From NCBI RefSeq assembly GCF_003612125.1, contig NZ_RAWI01000006.1, positions 1 through 64,000 of the forward strand: a DNA stretch of 64,000 bases, given 5' to 3'. Positions 25,290-33,809 of the stretch are shown one piece after another (positions within the stretch are counted from its first letter, which is position 1; each line of letters starts with the position of its first letter). Made by a program: the position numbers and the translations under genes. The notes below the pieces were generated by a model. That model ran no database searches. It was not told where the DNA came from and saw nothing but the letters and a program-made list of their open reading frames with translations. The stretch comes from Corallococcus praedator (GTDB lineage Bacteria; Myxococcota; Myxococcia; Myxococcales; Myxococcaceae).

Positions 25290-26582
25290 ATGTCCTTCAT
25301 TCGTTCCGTACATGGAGCCGCCGGGAGCGGAACATCGCCTGCGGGGGGCACCGTCGCCATGGCCCGCGCGTCCCAGCCCGCGCCCGCCAGCCACGGCGGC
25401 AGTGAGCCCTTGTCGAGCGGCCTGCGCCTGTTGCTGGCCTCCGGAGCTGGACTGTCGGTGGCGTCGATCTATTACAGCCAGCCGATGCTCGGGGTGATGG
25501 GGGCCAGCATCGGCGCCTCCGACACCACGGTGGGCCTGGTCCCCACCCTCACGCAGTTGGGATACGCGCTGGGCATCCTGCTGCTGGCGCCCCTGGGTGA
25601 CCGCTTCGACCGGCGCCGCATCATCCTGGTCAAGGCCGCGCTGCTGAGCGTGGCGCTGCTCCTGGGTGGCATCGCCCCGAACATCGGGCTGCTGCTGGCG
25701 ATGAGCTTCGCCGTGGGCCTGACGGCGACCCTGGCGCAGGACATCGTGCCGGCCGCCGCGACCCTGGCCCCCGAACACGAGCGCGGCAAGGTGGTCGGCA
25801 CGGTGATGACCGGCCTGCTGCTCGGCATCCTGTTGTCCCGTGTCATCAGCGGTGTGGTCGCCGAGCACTTCGGGTGGCGCGCCATGTACCTGGTCGCCGC
25901 CGCCAGCGTGGCCCTGGTTGGCGTGGCGGCCTGGCGCGGCCTGCCTCGCTTCCGTCCGACCAGCACGCTCTCGTACGGTGCCCTGCTGGGTTCGCTCGCC
26001 AGCCTCTGGAACAAGCACGGCGCCCTGCGCCGGGCGGCGCTGGCGCAGGGGTTGGTGTCGGTTGGCTTCAGCGCGTTCTGGTCCACGCTCGCCGTGATGC
26101 TGCACGGCGCGCCGTTCCACCTGGGGAGCGCGGCCGCCGGTGCCTTCGGTCTGGCGGGCGCGGCGGGGGCGCTGGGCGCGCCGATCGCGGGCCGCGTCGC
26201 GGATCGCTTCGGCCCCGAGGTGGTCACCCGCCTGGGCGCGGCGCTGGCCGCCCTCTCCTTCGCCGCGATGCTCGCGGTGCCGTGGCTCGAACCGAACCAC
26301 CGGCTGTGGCTGATTGCCGCCAGCGCGATTGGCTTCGACCTGGGCGCACAGATCATGCTCGTGGCCCATCAGACGATTGTCTTCGGCATCGACCCCGCCG
26401 CGCGCAGCCGGCTCAACGCGGTGCTGTTCGTCTGCATGTTCATCGGCATGTCCGTCGGCGCGGTGAGTGGCAGCCTCGTGCTGGCGCGGTGGGGATGGAT
26501 GGCGGTGACGCTGCTGGCCACCGCCTCCGCGCTGGCGGCCTTGGCCGTCCGCCTCTTTCCGGGAGCACGCACGGCCCGCTGA
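25290..26582 (+). CDS. MFS transporter (drug/metabolite efflux type)
   Basis: 430 residues with about twelve hydrophobic helices. After a 50-residue polar N-terminus come LRLLLASGAGLSVASIYYSQ, the loop-2 motif LAPLGDRFDRRRII (motif A), and later SRVISGVVAEHFGWRAMYLV and GRVADRFGPEVVTRLG. The IYYSQPMLGVMGASIG region recalls the YnfM/arabinose-efflux group. The mid-helix acidic QDIVPAAATL suggests proton coupling. The divergent LysR gene and its T-N11-A box suggest ligand-induced expression. The substrate is unknown. Confidence 0.94.
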   Translation: MSFIRSVHGAAGSGTSPAGGTVAMARASQPAPASHGGSEPLSSGLRLLLASGAGLSVASIYYSQPMLGVMGASIGASDTTVGLVPTLTQLGYALGILLLAPLGDRFDRRRIILVKAALLSVALLLGGIAPNIGLLLAMSFAVGLTATLAQDIVPAAATLAPEHERGKVVGTVMTGLLLGILLSRVISGVVAEHFGWRAMYLVAAASVALVGVAAWRGLPRFRPTSTLSYGALLGSLASLWNKHGALRRAALAQGLVSVGFSAFWSTLAVMLHGAPFHLGSAAAGAFGLAGAAGALGAPIAGRVADRFGPEVVTRLGAALAALSFAAMLAVPWLEPNHRLWLIAASAIGFDLGAQIMLVAHQTIVFGIDPAARSRLNAVLFVCMFIGMSVGAVSGSLVLARWGWMAVTLLATASALAALAVRLFPGARTAR

Positions 26583-26632
26583 TTCACTCCAGCGCGGGCC
26601 GCGCCTCGCCGCCGTGTTCGGCTGGCGTCAGG

Positions 26633-27085
26633 CTACTCCAGGCTCGGGACCTGGCTCATGCCGGCCATCATTCCCTGCAGCGGGTTGGCTTCCTTCGACA
26701 TCGAGGTGGCGTCGAGCGACACCGGCGCCTTCTCCTCCGCACCCTGGAAGCTGTCGGAGAAGGGCGAGCCGCCCGAAGCGCCCTGGGCCCCCGTGGCGCC
26801 CTGCACGCCCGCGGCGACGGTCTGCAGCAGCTGGGTGATGCCGCTCAGCACCGAGAGCGCGCTCTCCAGCAGCTTGCCCAGCGACTCCGCCTTGCCCGCG
26901 CCACCGGCGTCGAAGCCATCCATCTTCAGGGCGTCCATCAAGGGAGAACCCTTGGCGCTCGCCTTCGTCCCGGAGGCGGAGGCATCCACGGCGCCCGGGA
27001 GGCTGGGAGCGCGGAGCGCGGGAGACTCCATGGCGGGCGAACGGCTGACCGAGGCGGGGCTGCTGCGAACGGAGGAGATGCTCAT
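26633..27085 (-). CDS. small Ser/Ala/Gly-rich hypothetical protein
   Basis: 150 residues, of no recognised family. The N-terminal 60 residues are Ser/Ala/Pro-rich (SISSVRSSPASVSRSPAMES) with no signal peptide. A central amphipathic helix pair (AESLGKLLESALSVLSGITQ, LLQTVAAG) is followed by a Gly/Ala stretch and SPFSDSFQG. The C-terminus is Met-rich. It resembles the leader portions of the proteins at 7784 and 18466 and may be a secreted small protein or chaperone-type partner. The overlapping frame at 26628-27137 has the Arg-rich look of a shadow. Confidence 0.6.
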   Translation of the reverse strand: MSISSVRSSPASVSRSPAMESPALRAPSLPGAVDASASGTKASAKGSPLMDALKMDGFDAGGAGKAESLGKLLESALSVLSGITQLLQTVAAGVQGATGAQGASGGSPFSDSFQGAEEKAPVSLDATSMSKEANPLQGMMAGMSQVPSLE

Positions 27086-27240
27086 GGCGGAGCTCTTTCA
27101 GAAGGGGAGTGCTGCGTTCAGCGACGAGGACTCCCATAGCAGCGGGCGTGCCAGGGCCCCGGTCCCGGCAGGGCGCTCACAAGTCGTTGATCTTGTTTGG
27201 ATGCGCGTGACTTCGCCTTCGCGCACGGGAGCCCGCCCTG

Positions 27241-27277
27241 GTGACTTCGGTCACATGCTGGTGTTTGCAGTCACCAG
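27241..27277. promoter_or_regulatory. two adjacent inverted repeats upstream of methyltransferase
   Basis: GTGAC-ttcg-GTCAC at 27241-27254 and CTGGTG-N8-CACCAG at 27258-27277 lie 45-80 bp upstream of the methyltransferase start. They could be an operator or a hairpin in the leader. I cannot tell which. Confidence 0.3.
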
Positions 27278-27321
27278 GACCGTGACACGATGCCAGGGCC
27301 TGCCTGGAAAGGTCGTGAGAC

Positions 27322-28059
27322 ATGTCGGCGCAGTATGACCAGATTGGAGAGAAGGTCGCGGACTGGGATGTCCTGCCGGTGCGCTCGGAGTACATCGAGG
27401 GCCATACCTTCTTCAAAGCGCTCGGCTCCGTGGAGGAGCGGAACGTCCTGGACCTGGCGTGTGGCGACGGGCTGTACACGCGGCAGCTCAAGGCGCGAGG
27501 CGCCAACCGGGTGGTTGGCGTGGACATCTCGGAGGAGATGATTGGCGGCGCCCGGCGATACGAAGAGGCCCAGAGGCTGGGCATCGAGTACCACGTGTCG
27601 GACGTGGCCGACATGGCCCCGCTGGGTGTCTTTGATTGCGTGACGGCCGTCTATCTCCTGCACTACGCAAACTCGCCCGAACACCTGCTGCGAATGTGCC
27701 GGAACATCCATGCGCACGTGAAGCCAGGGGGCCGCTTCGTCACCTATTCCTTCAACCCCGGGTTCAGCGCGAAGGGGCCCAACAGCACCCGCTATGGCAT
27801 CACGATGTTGGACTTTCCGGAGTCCCCTCGGGAAGGGCAGGCGATCTCCGCGGAGCTGCACACGAAGACTCCCTTCACCATCCACTTCTCCTACTGGAGC
27901 CGGGCCACCTACGAGCAGGCGCTGCGCGAAGCGGGATTCCGCCAGCTCACGTGGATGTCTCCCGAGTGCTCTCCCGAGGGCATCGCCCGGTACGGCCGGG
28001 CGTTCTGGCAGGACTACCTGGACAACCCTCACGCGGTCGCGCTGCGCTGCGAGCGGTGA
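27322..28059 (+). CDS. class I SAM-dependent methyltransferase
   Basis: 245 residues. SAM-binding motif I VLDLACGDGLYTRQL near residue 43, the acidic motif II end VVGVDISEEMI, and motif III-like DVADMAPLGVFDCVTAVYLL, then HVKPGGRFVTYSF. The Methyltransf_11/25 fold is clear. The substrate-side residues give no hint; a small-molecule target (ubiquinone-like or secondary metabolite) is most likely. Convergent with the FAD monooxygenase at 28076, with which it may share a context but not an operon. Confidence 0.93.
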   Translation: MSAQYDQIGEKVADWDVLPVRSEYIEGHTFFKALGSVEERNVLDLACGDGLYTRQLKARGANRVVGVDISEEMIGGARRYEEAQRLGIEYHVSDVADMAPLGVFDCVTAVYLLHYANSPEHLLRMCRNIHAHVKPGGRFVTYSFNPGFSAKGPNSTRYGITMLDFPESPREGQAISAELHTKTPFTIHFSYWSRATYEQALREAGFRQLTWMSPECSPEGIARYGRAFWQDYLDNPHAVALRCER

Positions 28060-28075
28060 TCAAGCCCCCTCCGTC

Positions 28076-29308
28076 TCAAGGCGAGGTGTGGCCCTGGAGG
28101 CCAGGGGCGCTTGTGAGCGGTGTGAGGTAGCGCGGTTCGACGGGGGGCACGTCCCCCGCGCCCTGCATCTTCTTGCCCGCGAACCACATCACCGCGCCCA
28201 GGAGGGTGAACATCATGTGCAGCACGCCGAGCGGCTTGAGCACCATCTGTCCCGCGCGCGTCTGCCCTGCCTGGACCCGGTCGATCTCCGGCTGGCGCTC
28301 GTCCTGGATCCGCTGGAAGACCGCCGCATCCAGCGGGCGCTCCGCCTGGAGGGCCTCCAGCAGGTGGTTGGCGGCCACGAACGTGTCGCGGAGGGCCAGG
28401 TTCAATCCCTGTCCGCCCGACGGTGACATGGTGTGCGCCGCATCCCCGAGGAAGAGGACGCCCGGTGCGTGCCATTGGCGCACGCGGTCGACGAGGATCT
28501 TCAACACCTGCCACTCGGTGTTTTCGTCGAGCTTGCGCTCCACGTGGGGCCGGAGCGCCTCCGGCAGCGTGGGCAGCAGCCGCCGTCGCAGCTCCGGGAG
28601 GTCCTTGCGCAGCCGGTTGAGGTCGCCCGGCTCGCTGTAGGCGAGGTGCAGCCGGTGGCCCGTGGAGCGCTGGAAGACGACGACGAGCCCCTTGCCGAAC
28701 ATGTGAACCTGGAGCGACTCGGGCAGCGCGTCCGGTGCGTCGGAGAGGTCGAAGCGCAGCCAGAGCGCGTCGGCGGTCGTCGCGAACTGTTCGGTCTCCA
28801 GGCCGCAGGACTTGCGCAGGTGGCTGTTGCGCCCGTTGCAGACGATGAAGAGGTCCCCGTCCACGCGGTCCTCCACGCCGTCATGGCGGGTCTTCATCGC
28901 GACGACGCGCCCGTCTTCCTGGAGGGCGTCGAGCACGGTGGTGCCGAAGTCGAGGCGGTAGTGGGGATGGCGCATGCACAGCCCGTGCAGCAGCGCGAGC
29001 ATCCCCGGCTGCGACACCACGGCCCCGCGCTCCTGGGGGCCTGGCACGCGGACCGTGCGGCGCTTGCCCACGTACATGCGGCGCTCGATGTCTGGCAATG
29101 CCAGCCCCCGTTCGAGCAGCGCGGAGAAGAGCCCCGCGCGTTCGAGCGCTTCGACGACCGGCGCCTGCAGGAGTTCGCCTCGGAACTCGCGATTGAAGTC
29201 CGGGTGGCGCTCCAGGACGCGGACCGGAACGCCGTTCGTCACGAGCTGGTAGGCGAGGAGCATTCCGGCGGGTCCACCACCGACGATGACGATGCGAGGA
29301 GGCTTCAT
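28076..29308 (-). CDS. FAD-dependent aromatic monooxygenase-like oxidoreductase
   Basis: 410 residues. N-terminal FAD-binding IVIVGGGPAGMLLAYQL, central second FAD contact near DGDLFIVCNGRNSHLRKSCG, and the C-terminal VLFLGDAAHTMSPSGGQGLN (GD motif binding the ribityl chain). This is the UbiH/p-hydroxybenzoate hydroxylase class, which hydroxylates aromatics with NAD(P)H and O2. The C-terminus has an amphipathic or membrane-like stretch (LGVLHMMFTLLGAVMWFAGK) that could tether it to the membrane. The substrate is unknown; ubiquinone-type or a pigment precursor are possibilities. Confidence 0.92.
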   Translation of the reverse strand: MKPPRIVIVGGGPAGMLLAYQLVTNGVPVRVLERHPDFNREFRGELLQAPVVEALERAGLFSALLERGLALPDIERRMYVGKRRTVRVPGPQERGAVVSQPGMLALLHGLCMRHPHYRLDFGTTVLDALQEDGRVVAMKTRHDGVEDRVDGDLFIVCNGRNSHLRKSCGLETEQFATTADALWLRFDLSDAPDALPESLQVHMFGKGLVVVFQRSTGHRLHLAYSEPGDLNRLRKDLPELRRRLLPTLPEALRPHVERKLDENTEWQVLKILVDRVRQWHAPGVLFLGDAAHTMSPSGGQGLNLALRDTFVAANHLLEALQAERPLDAAVFQRIQDERQPEIDRVQAGQTRAGQMVLKPLGVLHMMFTLLGAVMWFAGKKMQGAGDVPPVEPRYLTPLTSAPGLQGHTSP

Positions 29309-29400
29309 GGCGGACCTTCTACCGGACTCCCGCCGGTTCCGGTGCCACCCTGTTCAAGGCCTTCGCCTGCCTCCTGTTCGACCACCGTGTTTCACGCGCG

Positions 29401-31053
29401 TCAGCGTGACCAGGGCGGAAGGACGTCCTGCGCCGGACGGCCTTCCTGGCGCGCCAGGTGGTACTCCAGCTCCCGGTGGATGCCCGGCGAGCAGAAGCCT
29501 TGCAGTGCCGCGTCGAGCAAGGCGGAGCGGTCCTCGGCCGTTCCCAGCCGGGAGAGGGCCCAGGCTGCTTCGTCCGCGCCGGAGGCGTGATTCCTGGGCG
29601 AAGACGTTGCCGCCCCGGCGAGCACCTGCTCCAGCACGGGCCGGCTGGCCTCCGCGTCCACCTGGCCGAGCCAGCGCACCGCCTCCGCGCGCAGCCCCCG
29701 CTCTGGTGGTTCCAGGGCCGCCTGTCTCAACATCGGGAGCCATTCACGCTGGCCCTCCCGGATAAGGCATGCGGCCGCGCGGAGGCGCATGCGCTCGTCG
29801 CTCGAATGCACCAGCGAAGTGAGCCGGTCGCGCCAGCCAGCGCCCGACTCGCCCAGCGCGAACAACCCCTCCAGCGCGAAGACCTGGGTCTCGGCGTCCT
29901 CGCCTTGCAGCGCGGCCAGGAACAAGGGCCGGTCTCCGGGCGCGGGCTGCCGGGCCGCACCCTGGAGAACGAAACGGACGAGGGCCGCGTTGTCGGGATA
30001 CCGCATCGCTGCGAGCGCCCATCGGACCGCCATGGCGCGGTCGTGGTCGAGGAGGTGGTTGAGCAGCGAGTGCCGCACTCCGTCCGCGATGTCGAAGTCG
30101 CAGAGGAGCGAACGGAGGAGCGGGCGAGCCTCGCGCCACTCCACCAGCAGCTCCAGGGCCCGGAAGCTCCCAGGCGGACTCGGCTGGATGCCATGGGCCA
30201 CCTTCTGGGCCACGCTCTCAGCGCGCACGATGCGATGGATGAGGCGCAGCAGCGCTTCCTGTCCGAAGGATGCAAGCAGGTCCGGCAGTGGCAGCAGCAA
30301 CAGCGCGTCGACCGACTGTTGGAGCCGGGGCTCCGCACGGGAGAGCTGGCCCAGCACCTCCGCGGCCATGTCGCGCCCCCATGCATCAAGGAGCATCCTG
30401 GCTTCCGGGCGCTCACGGTGCGCCACCGCCACCTGGAGATTCGCCCGTGGGTCCCAGTCATCTCCCTCCGCGAGCGGATGGCGGTCGTGCAGGAACCAGC
30501 GCGAATAGAGCCACTCGACGAGCCGTGGGGACAAGCGGGTGTGTTCCGTGGACGCGAGCACGTGCGCGCGCATCTGGGGCGAGTGCTTCAGCAGTGCGGC
30601 CTCGGCGGCCTCCCACGCGTCCTCCGTTCGCGCCAACGTGAGAACCTCTTCGGTGGACGGGGAACAGCAGGGGCACATGAGCGGAGAGACGTCGATGATC
30701 CGGGTGATGTCCGGACCGGAGAGCGGTGCGCCTTGCTTCACCAACGCATGGAGCGCCCTCTCACGAGTGGAGAACCCCTCCCGTTCATCGAAGAACCGTT
30801 CGAGCAGGAGGGTCGTCAGCTCCGGCCCTCCGAAAACACCGAGCAGGCGGACGACGCGATCTCGAAGGGCGACGCTCTCCAGCGGAACCGTTTCGAGGAG
30901 GGACAGCAGTTGCGCGCGGATGTTCTCGCGCGACGACCACACCAGACTGGGGACTGAGGACAATCCAGACGCCGAGTTGGGACCGGCTGGCGAGACCGGC
31001 TGCGTGGATGCAGGGACTTCCACGAAGGTAGCTGCCCCGTGGCCCTGCCGCAA
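29401..31053 (-). CDS. HEAT-repeat-like protein
   Basis: 550 residues from a TTG at 31053. The start is uncertain: no ribosome site is seen there, and a GTG at 31023 is also possible. The protein is a series of paired helices with HEAT-like signatures (LRDRVVRLLGVFGGPELTTL, VFALEGLFALGESGAGWRD, RLRAAACLIREGQREWLPML, LRAEAVRWLGQVDAEASRPV), making a superhelical scaffold. A CPCC motif near residue 135 is unusual and could bind a metal or form disulfides. There is no signal peptide. It is likely a protein-protein adaptor. I recognise no specific family. Confidence 0.8.
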   Translation of the reverse strand: MRQGHGAATFVEVPASTQPVSPAGPNSASGLSSVPSLVWSSRENIRAQLLSLLETVPLESVALRDRVVRLLGVFGGPELTTLLLERFFDEREGFSTRERALHALVKQGAPLSGPDITRIIDVSPLMCPCCSPSTEEVLTLARTEDAWEAAEAALLKHSPQMRAHVLASTEHTRLSPRLVEWLYSRWFLHDRHPLAEGDDWDPRANLQVAVAHRERPEARMLLDAWGRDMAAEVLGQLSRAEPRLQQSVDALLLLPLPDLLASFGQEALLRLIHRIVRAESVAQKVAHGIQPSPPGSFRALELLVEWREARPLLRSLLCDFDIADGVRHSLLNHLLDHDRAMAVRWALAAMRYPDNAALVRFVLQGAARQPAPGDRPLFLAALQGEDAETQVFALEGLFALGESGAGWRDRLTSLVHSSDERMRLRAAACLIREGQREWLPMLRQAALEPPERGLRAEAVRWLGQVDAEASRPVLEQVLAGAATSSPRNHASGADEAAWALSRLGTAEDRSALLDAALQGFCSPGIHRELEYHLARQEGRPAQDVLPPWSR

Positions 31054-31121
31054 GCCGGCCGCGCCAGCTTGCGCGGCGCGGGGTGCCTCAGCTCATGCGA
31101 CGACGACCTCGACGCTCGCCG

Positions 31122-32012
31122 CTACGGAGTCGTGAGGACATCGATGAAGTAGTAGTCCGCTGCGTAGGGCACCCGCTGGCGGCTGCCCACGTCCGGGGCG
31201 CCGGCGCAGCCCGTCGTTGGCGCGATTCCTCCTACGGTGTTGAGCCGGAGCACGTAGCCCTTCTGGATTCCGTCGGACGTGGTCCGCGAGAACACCTCGG
31301 ACGGGAGTCCCCGGTCGATGCGCGCGACGTTGGCGAGCCGCAGCAAGGGGACGTTGGCAGGCCCGTTCGCGACCGTGGCCTCGACACTGCCGATGAAGAG
31401 GGTCTGGCCGGAGGTGGTCGAGCCCTGGTCAAGCACTGGCGCCGACACGCGCCAGGCCGGGCCCACAGGCGGCGCGCCGGTGGGCGGCCCGTAATCAATG
31501 CCAGCCGGGTAGCGGAAATGGTCGAGGACCAGCAGCTCCAGCGCCGGGATGGGCTGGGGGGTGATGGGTTGGAGACCTGCTTCAGGTTGGAGGAAGGTCC
31601 AGGCGAAGCTGGTCCCGTTCTGGCGGCACTCGTAGACCTGGGCCGCTGGCGCCGCCCGCGTGGAGTCCGGGAGAACGGCCACGTCACTGGTTCCAAAGGG
31701 CGGTGGGTCCGCGGGCGTGGAGCCCGTCTGGTAGGCGGCCACGATGTGGGCGGAGGGCCGCGATTCGGAGGGGCGGCTGATCAGCTCGCGGAGGTTGTAC
31801 TCCACGCCTCCCAGGGTCACCCGCAGGACGTCGTCCGGCACATTGGCCGGCAGGCTGGTGGGGGCGTTCTGGGCAATCTGCTTCACGGCTTCAGTGGCGG
31901 CCTCGAACTCATCGTCACCGTCATCATCGTCATCGTCGCACCCTGCGAAGGCCACGGCGGCGAGCGCGAGTGTGGCGATGACACGGACGGGGCTCGTTCG
32001 AGCAGGCTTCAA
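31122..32012 (-). CDS. hypothetical lipoprotein with poly-Asp segment after the lipidated Cys
   Basis: 296 residues from a TTG at 32012, preceded at good spacing by GGGAGG; an ATG-like start further up has no site. Lipobox ALAAVAFAGC is followed directly by six Asp, then GDDEFEA. The rest (YNLRELISRPSESRPSAHIV, QPIPALELLVLDHFRYPAG) is of unknown fold. The acidic stretch could bind calcium or set sorting of the lipoprotein. In E. coli, Asp after the Cys keeps a lipoprotein in the inner membrane; it is not known that myxobacteria follow this rule. Confidence 0.75.
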   Translation of the reverse strand: MKPARTSPVRVIATLALAAVAFAGCDDDDDDGDDEFEAATEAVKQIAQNAPTSLPANVPDDVLRVTLGGVEYNLRELISRPSESRPSAHIVAAYQTGSTPADPPPFGTSDVAVLPDSTRAAPAAQVYECRQNGTSFAWTFLQPEAGLQPITPQPIPALELLVLDHFRYPAGIDYGPPTGAPPVGPAWRVSAPVLDQGSTTSGQTLFIGSVEATVANGPANVPLLRLANVARIDRGLPSEVFSRTTSDGIQKGYVLRLNTVGGIAPTTGCAGAPDVGSRQRVPYAADYYFIDVLTTP

Positions 32013-32128
32013 GGTGGGCCTCCCTCGGAAACGAGCAACGGTGAAGGAAGCCTTTCGTGCCGGCAACCCGTCCAGGTGGAGGAACGCGTGTCTTCCTCAC
32101 GACGCTCTGGGGACGGACCGACCGCCAG

Positions 32129-32800
32129 TCATCGAGCGTTCGCGCGTCGCCAGCGGAGCGAGAGCCCGGCATGGCCGGTCACCTGACGGCGGCCTTCTCT
32201 CAGGTCGAGTGGAAGCTCAAGGCCGGCCTCGGCTCGAATCTCAAGGGACTTCCCCAGACGGTACGCAACGCCCAGCGAACCGCCCGGTAAGGCAAGCAGG
32301 TGCGAGCCGTTGAACCTGCCTTGAAAGACGGTCAGCGGTCCCGCGAAGGCCCCCATCAGCGAAGCGCCCCCGGTGAGCGTCCACGCGGGACTGAGCCGAT
32401 AGTCAACCAGCGCCTGCCCCCCGAGGCGAAGGTTGACGGGCTCCGTGGAGTTGTTCGTGACGGGCACGTACCAGACACCCGCGCTCGGGGCGAGCGACAG
32501 CGTCCAGGGTGACCGTTCGACAAGCCGATGCCGGGTCCCAAGCTCCAGGCCCAGCAAGGTGAGGCGACCGCCCCAATCCCAGTTCTCACCAGCGCCCTTG
32601 CGGAAGGTGAGCTCGGGATTGGGCAGATACGCCCGCTCCCGGCCGTGCTCGAAGGCGAGCGCGTTCAGGGAAACGCCGACCTCGGTCGTCCCGACGGGGG
32701 TCGTCGCCGCGCCGAGGTTCCTCGCTCCGCTCAGACAGCCAGGAGCCAAGAGGAGAAGTCCACCCAACCACAATGACCGCATGGCCTTCCGCAGCGTCAT
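32129..32800 (-). CDS. small beta-barrel-like lipoprotein
   Basis: 223 residues. The start at 32800 is chosen because its ATG overlaps the TGA of the upstream endonuclease-fold gene (ATGA), showing translational coupling. Lipobox LLLLAPGC. After it come alternating strands rich in aromatic and Gly residues (TEVGVSLNALAFEHGRERAY, WTLSLAPSAGVWYVPVT, LEIRAEAGLELPLDLREGR), as in small outer-membrane barrels. Probably outer membrane. No known family. It likely works with the coupled endonuclease/exonuclease/phosphatase-fold lipoprotein. Confidence 0.75.
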   Translation of the reverse strand: MTLRKAMRSLWLGGLLLLAPGCLSGARNLGAATTPVGTTEVGVSLNALAFEHGRERAYLPNPELTFRKGAGENWDWGGRLTLLGLELGTRHRLVERSPWTLSLAPSAGVWYVPVTNNSTEPVNLRLGGQALVDYRLSPAWTLTGGASLMGAFAGPLTVFQGRFNGSHLLALPGGSLGVAYRLGKSLEIRAEAGLELPLDLREGRRQVTGHAGLSLRWRRANAR

Positions 32801-33723
32801 GGCGGCCACGCGAAGCGCACCCAGACCGGATGGTGATCACTTCCAGCGGGACGCCTGTCCACGCCGCGCTCCACCGCAGAGAGCCCCTGGGTGAAGACGG
32901 AGTCGAGCGGCAATCCGCCAATCACGGAGTCCACGGTGTCACCCACGCCTTCCGACGCCCATTGGAATCCCCGCCCCGAGAACAGCTTCACGGTCTGGTT
33001 GAGGCTCCCCGGGTCGGAGGTGTTGAAGTCGCCAGCGATGATCTGCAACGGCCCCGCTCCGTCGAGCGCGTTGATGATCGTCTCCGCCTGGTCAAGCCGC
33101 CCGCCGAGCCCGACGATGGGGGTCGCGTTGTGCACGGAGACCACCTGGATGGGCGTCCCCCGGATGTCCACCGTCGCGGCGACGGCGATGCGGTGCTGCT
33201 TGCGGTACGGGTCGTCGTGAGGAAGAGGGATCTTCCAATCCGCGGTGATAGGCCACCGGCTCAAAACCGCGTTCCCGAAGTCACCGCCATCCACCTGCAC
33301 GGAGGCAGGATAGTAGACGTAGGTCAGTCCCAGCTCCGTGGCGATCCGTTCCACGGCGGGCGCGTCCATCTCCTGCATCACGATGATGTCCGCATCCGCG
33401 AGCGGAGGTCTCGTGAGGGCTGTTATCGCCTCGGTGACCTGCTCAGCGAAGGCGAGGTTGAACGTCACCACGGTGACCGAGGAGGGATCCTCCGAGGAGA
33501 CGGCCCCCGGAGTCCGATGGTCTCCGCTGTACCTCGGTCCGCTCGCGTCGGTGTAGTTCTCCGCGAGCGGGCAACCGGTCAGGAGCGCGAGCAGGAGGGC
33601 TGCCCACGGCAGCGCGACGAGCGGGCCCTTGCGTCGGGAGCGACGTTTCCACGCATGCGAGCTGTCAGCCGCCTTCTGTGGCTCAGGGCTTCTGCACGGA
33701 TTGGTCTGCGAAGACTGACTCAT
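32797..33723 (-). CDS. endonuclease/exonuclease/phosphatase-fold lipoprotein
   Basis: 308 residues. A basic N-terminal stretch leads to a lipobox (LLLALLTGC, Cys about 51). The EEP fold motifs are VVTFNLAF, IIVMQEMD (metal Glu), GNAVLSRWPI, VSVHNATPIVG, IIAGDFNTSDPGS, and the C-terminal SDHHPVWVRF with the catalytic His-Asp. The substrate may be DNA, a phosphoinositide or sphingomyelin; the family does not let me choose. As a surface lipoprotein it would act on extracellular DNA or prey lipids. It overlaps the following gene by ATGA. Confidence 0.88.
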   Translation of the reverse strand: MSQSSQTNPCRSPEPQKAADSSHAWKRRSRRKGPLVALPWAALLLALLTGCPLAENYTDASGPRYSGDHRTPGAVSSEDPSSVTVVTFNLAFAEQVTEAITALTRPPLADADIIVMQEMDAPAVERIATELGLTYVYYPASVQVDGGDFGNAVLSRWPITADWKIPLPHDDPYRKQHRIAVAATVDIRGTPIQVVSVHNATPIVGLGGRLDQAETIINALDGAGPLQIIAGDFNTSDPGSLNQTVKLFSGRGFQWASEGVGDTVDSVIGGLPLDSVFTQGLSAVERGVDRRPAGSDHHPVWVRFAWPP

Positions 33724-33809
33724 CGCTCACAGAACGGTGAGAAAGCCCCAAGATTCCTGGAGGAGGGGCCGCCTGGAGCGTGTGCCTCCAGGCGGCTGAA
33801 CGGTGCGGG

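Noticed and set aside
24180-26369. Long minus-strand open frame fused to the LysR gene
   Set aside because: Upstream of 25169 it is the antisense of the MFS gene with shadow composition. LysR begins normally at 25169.
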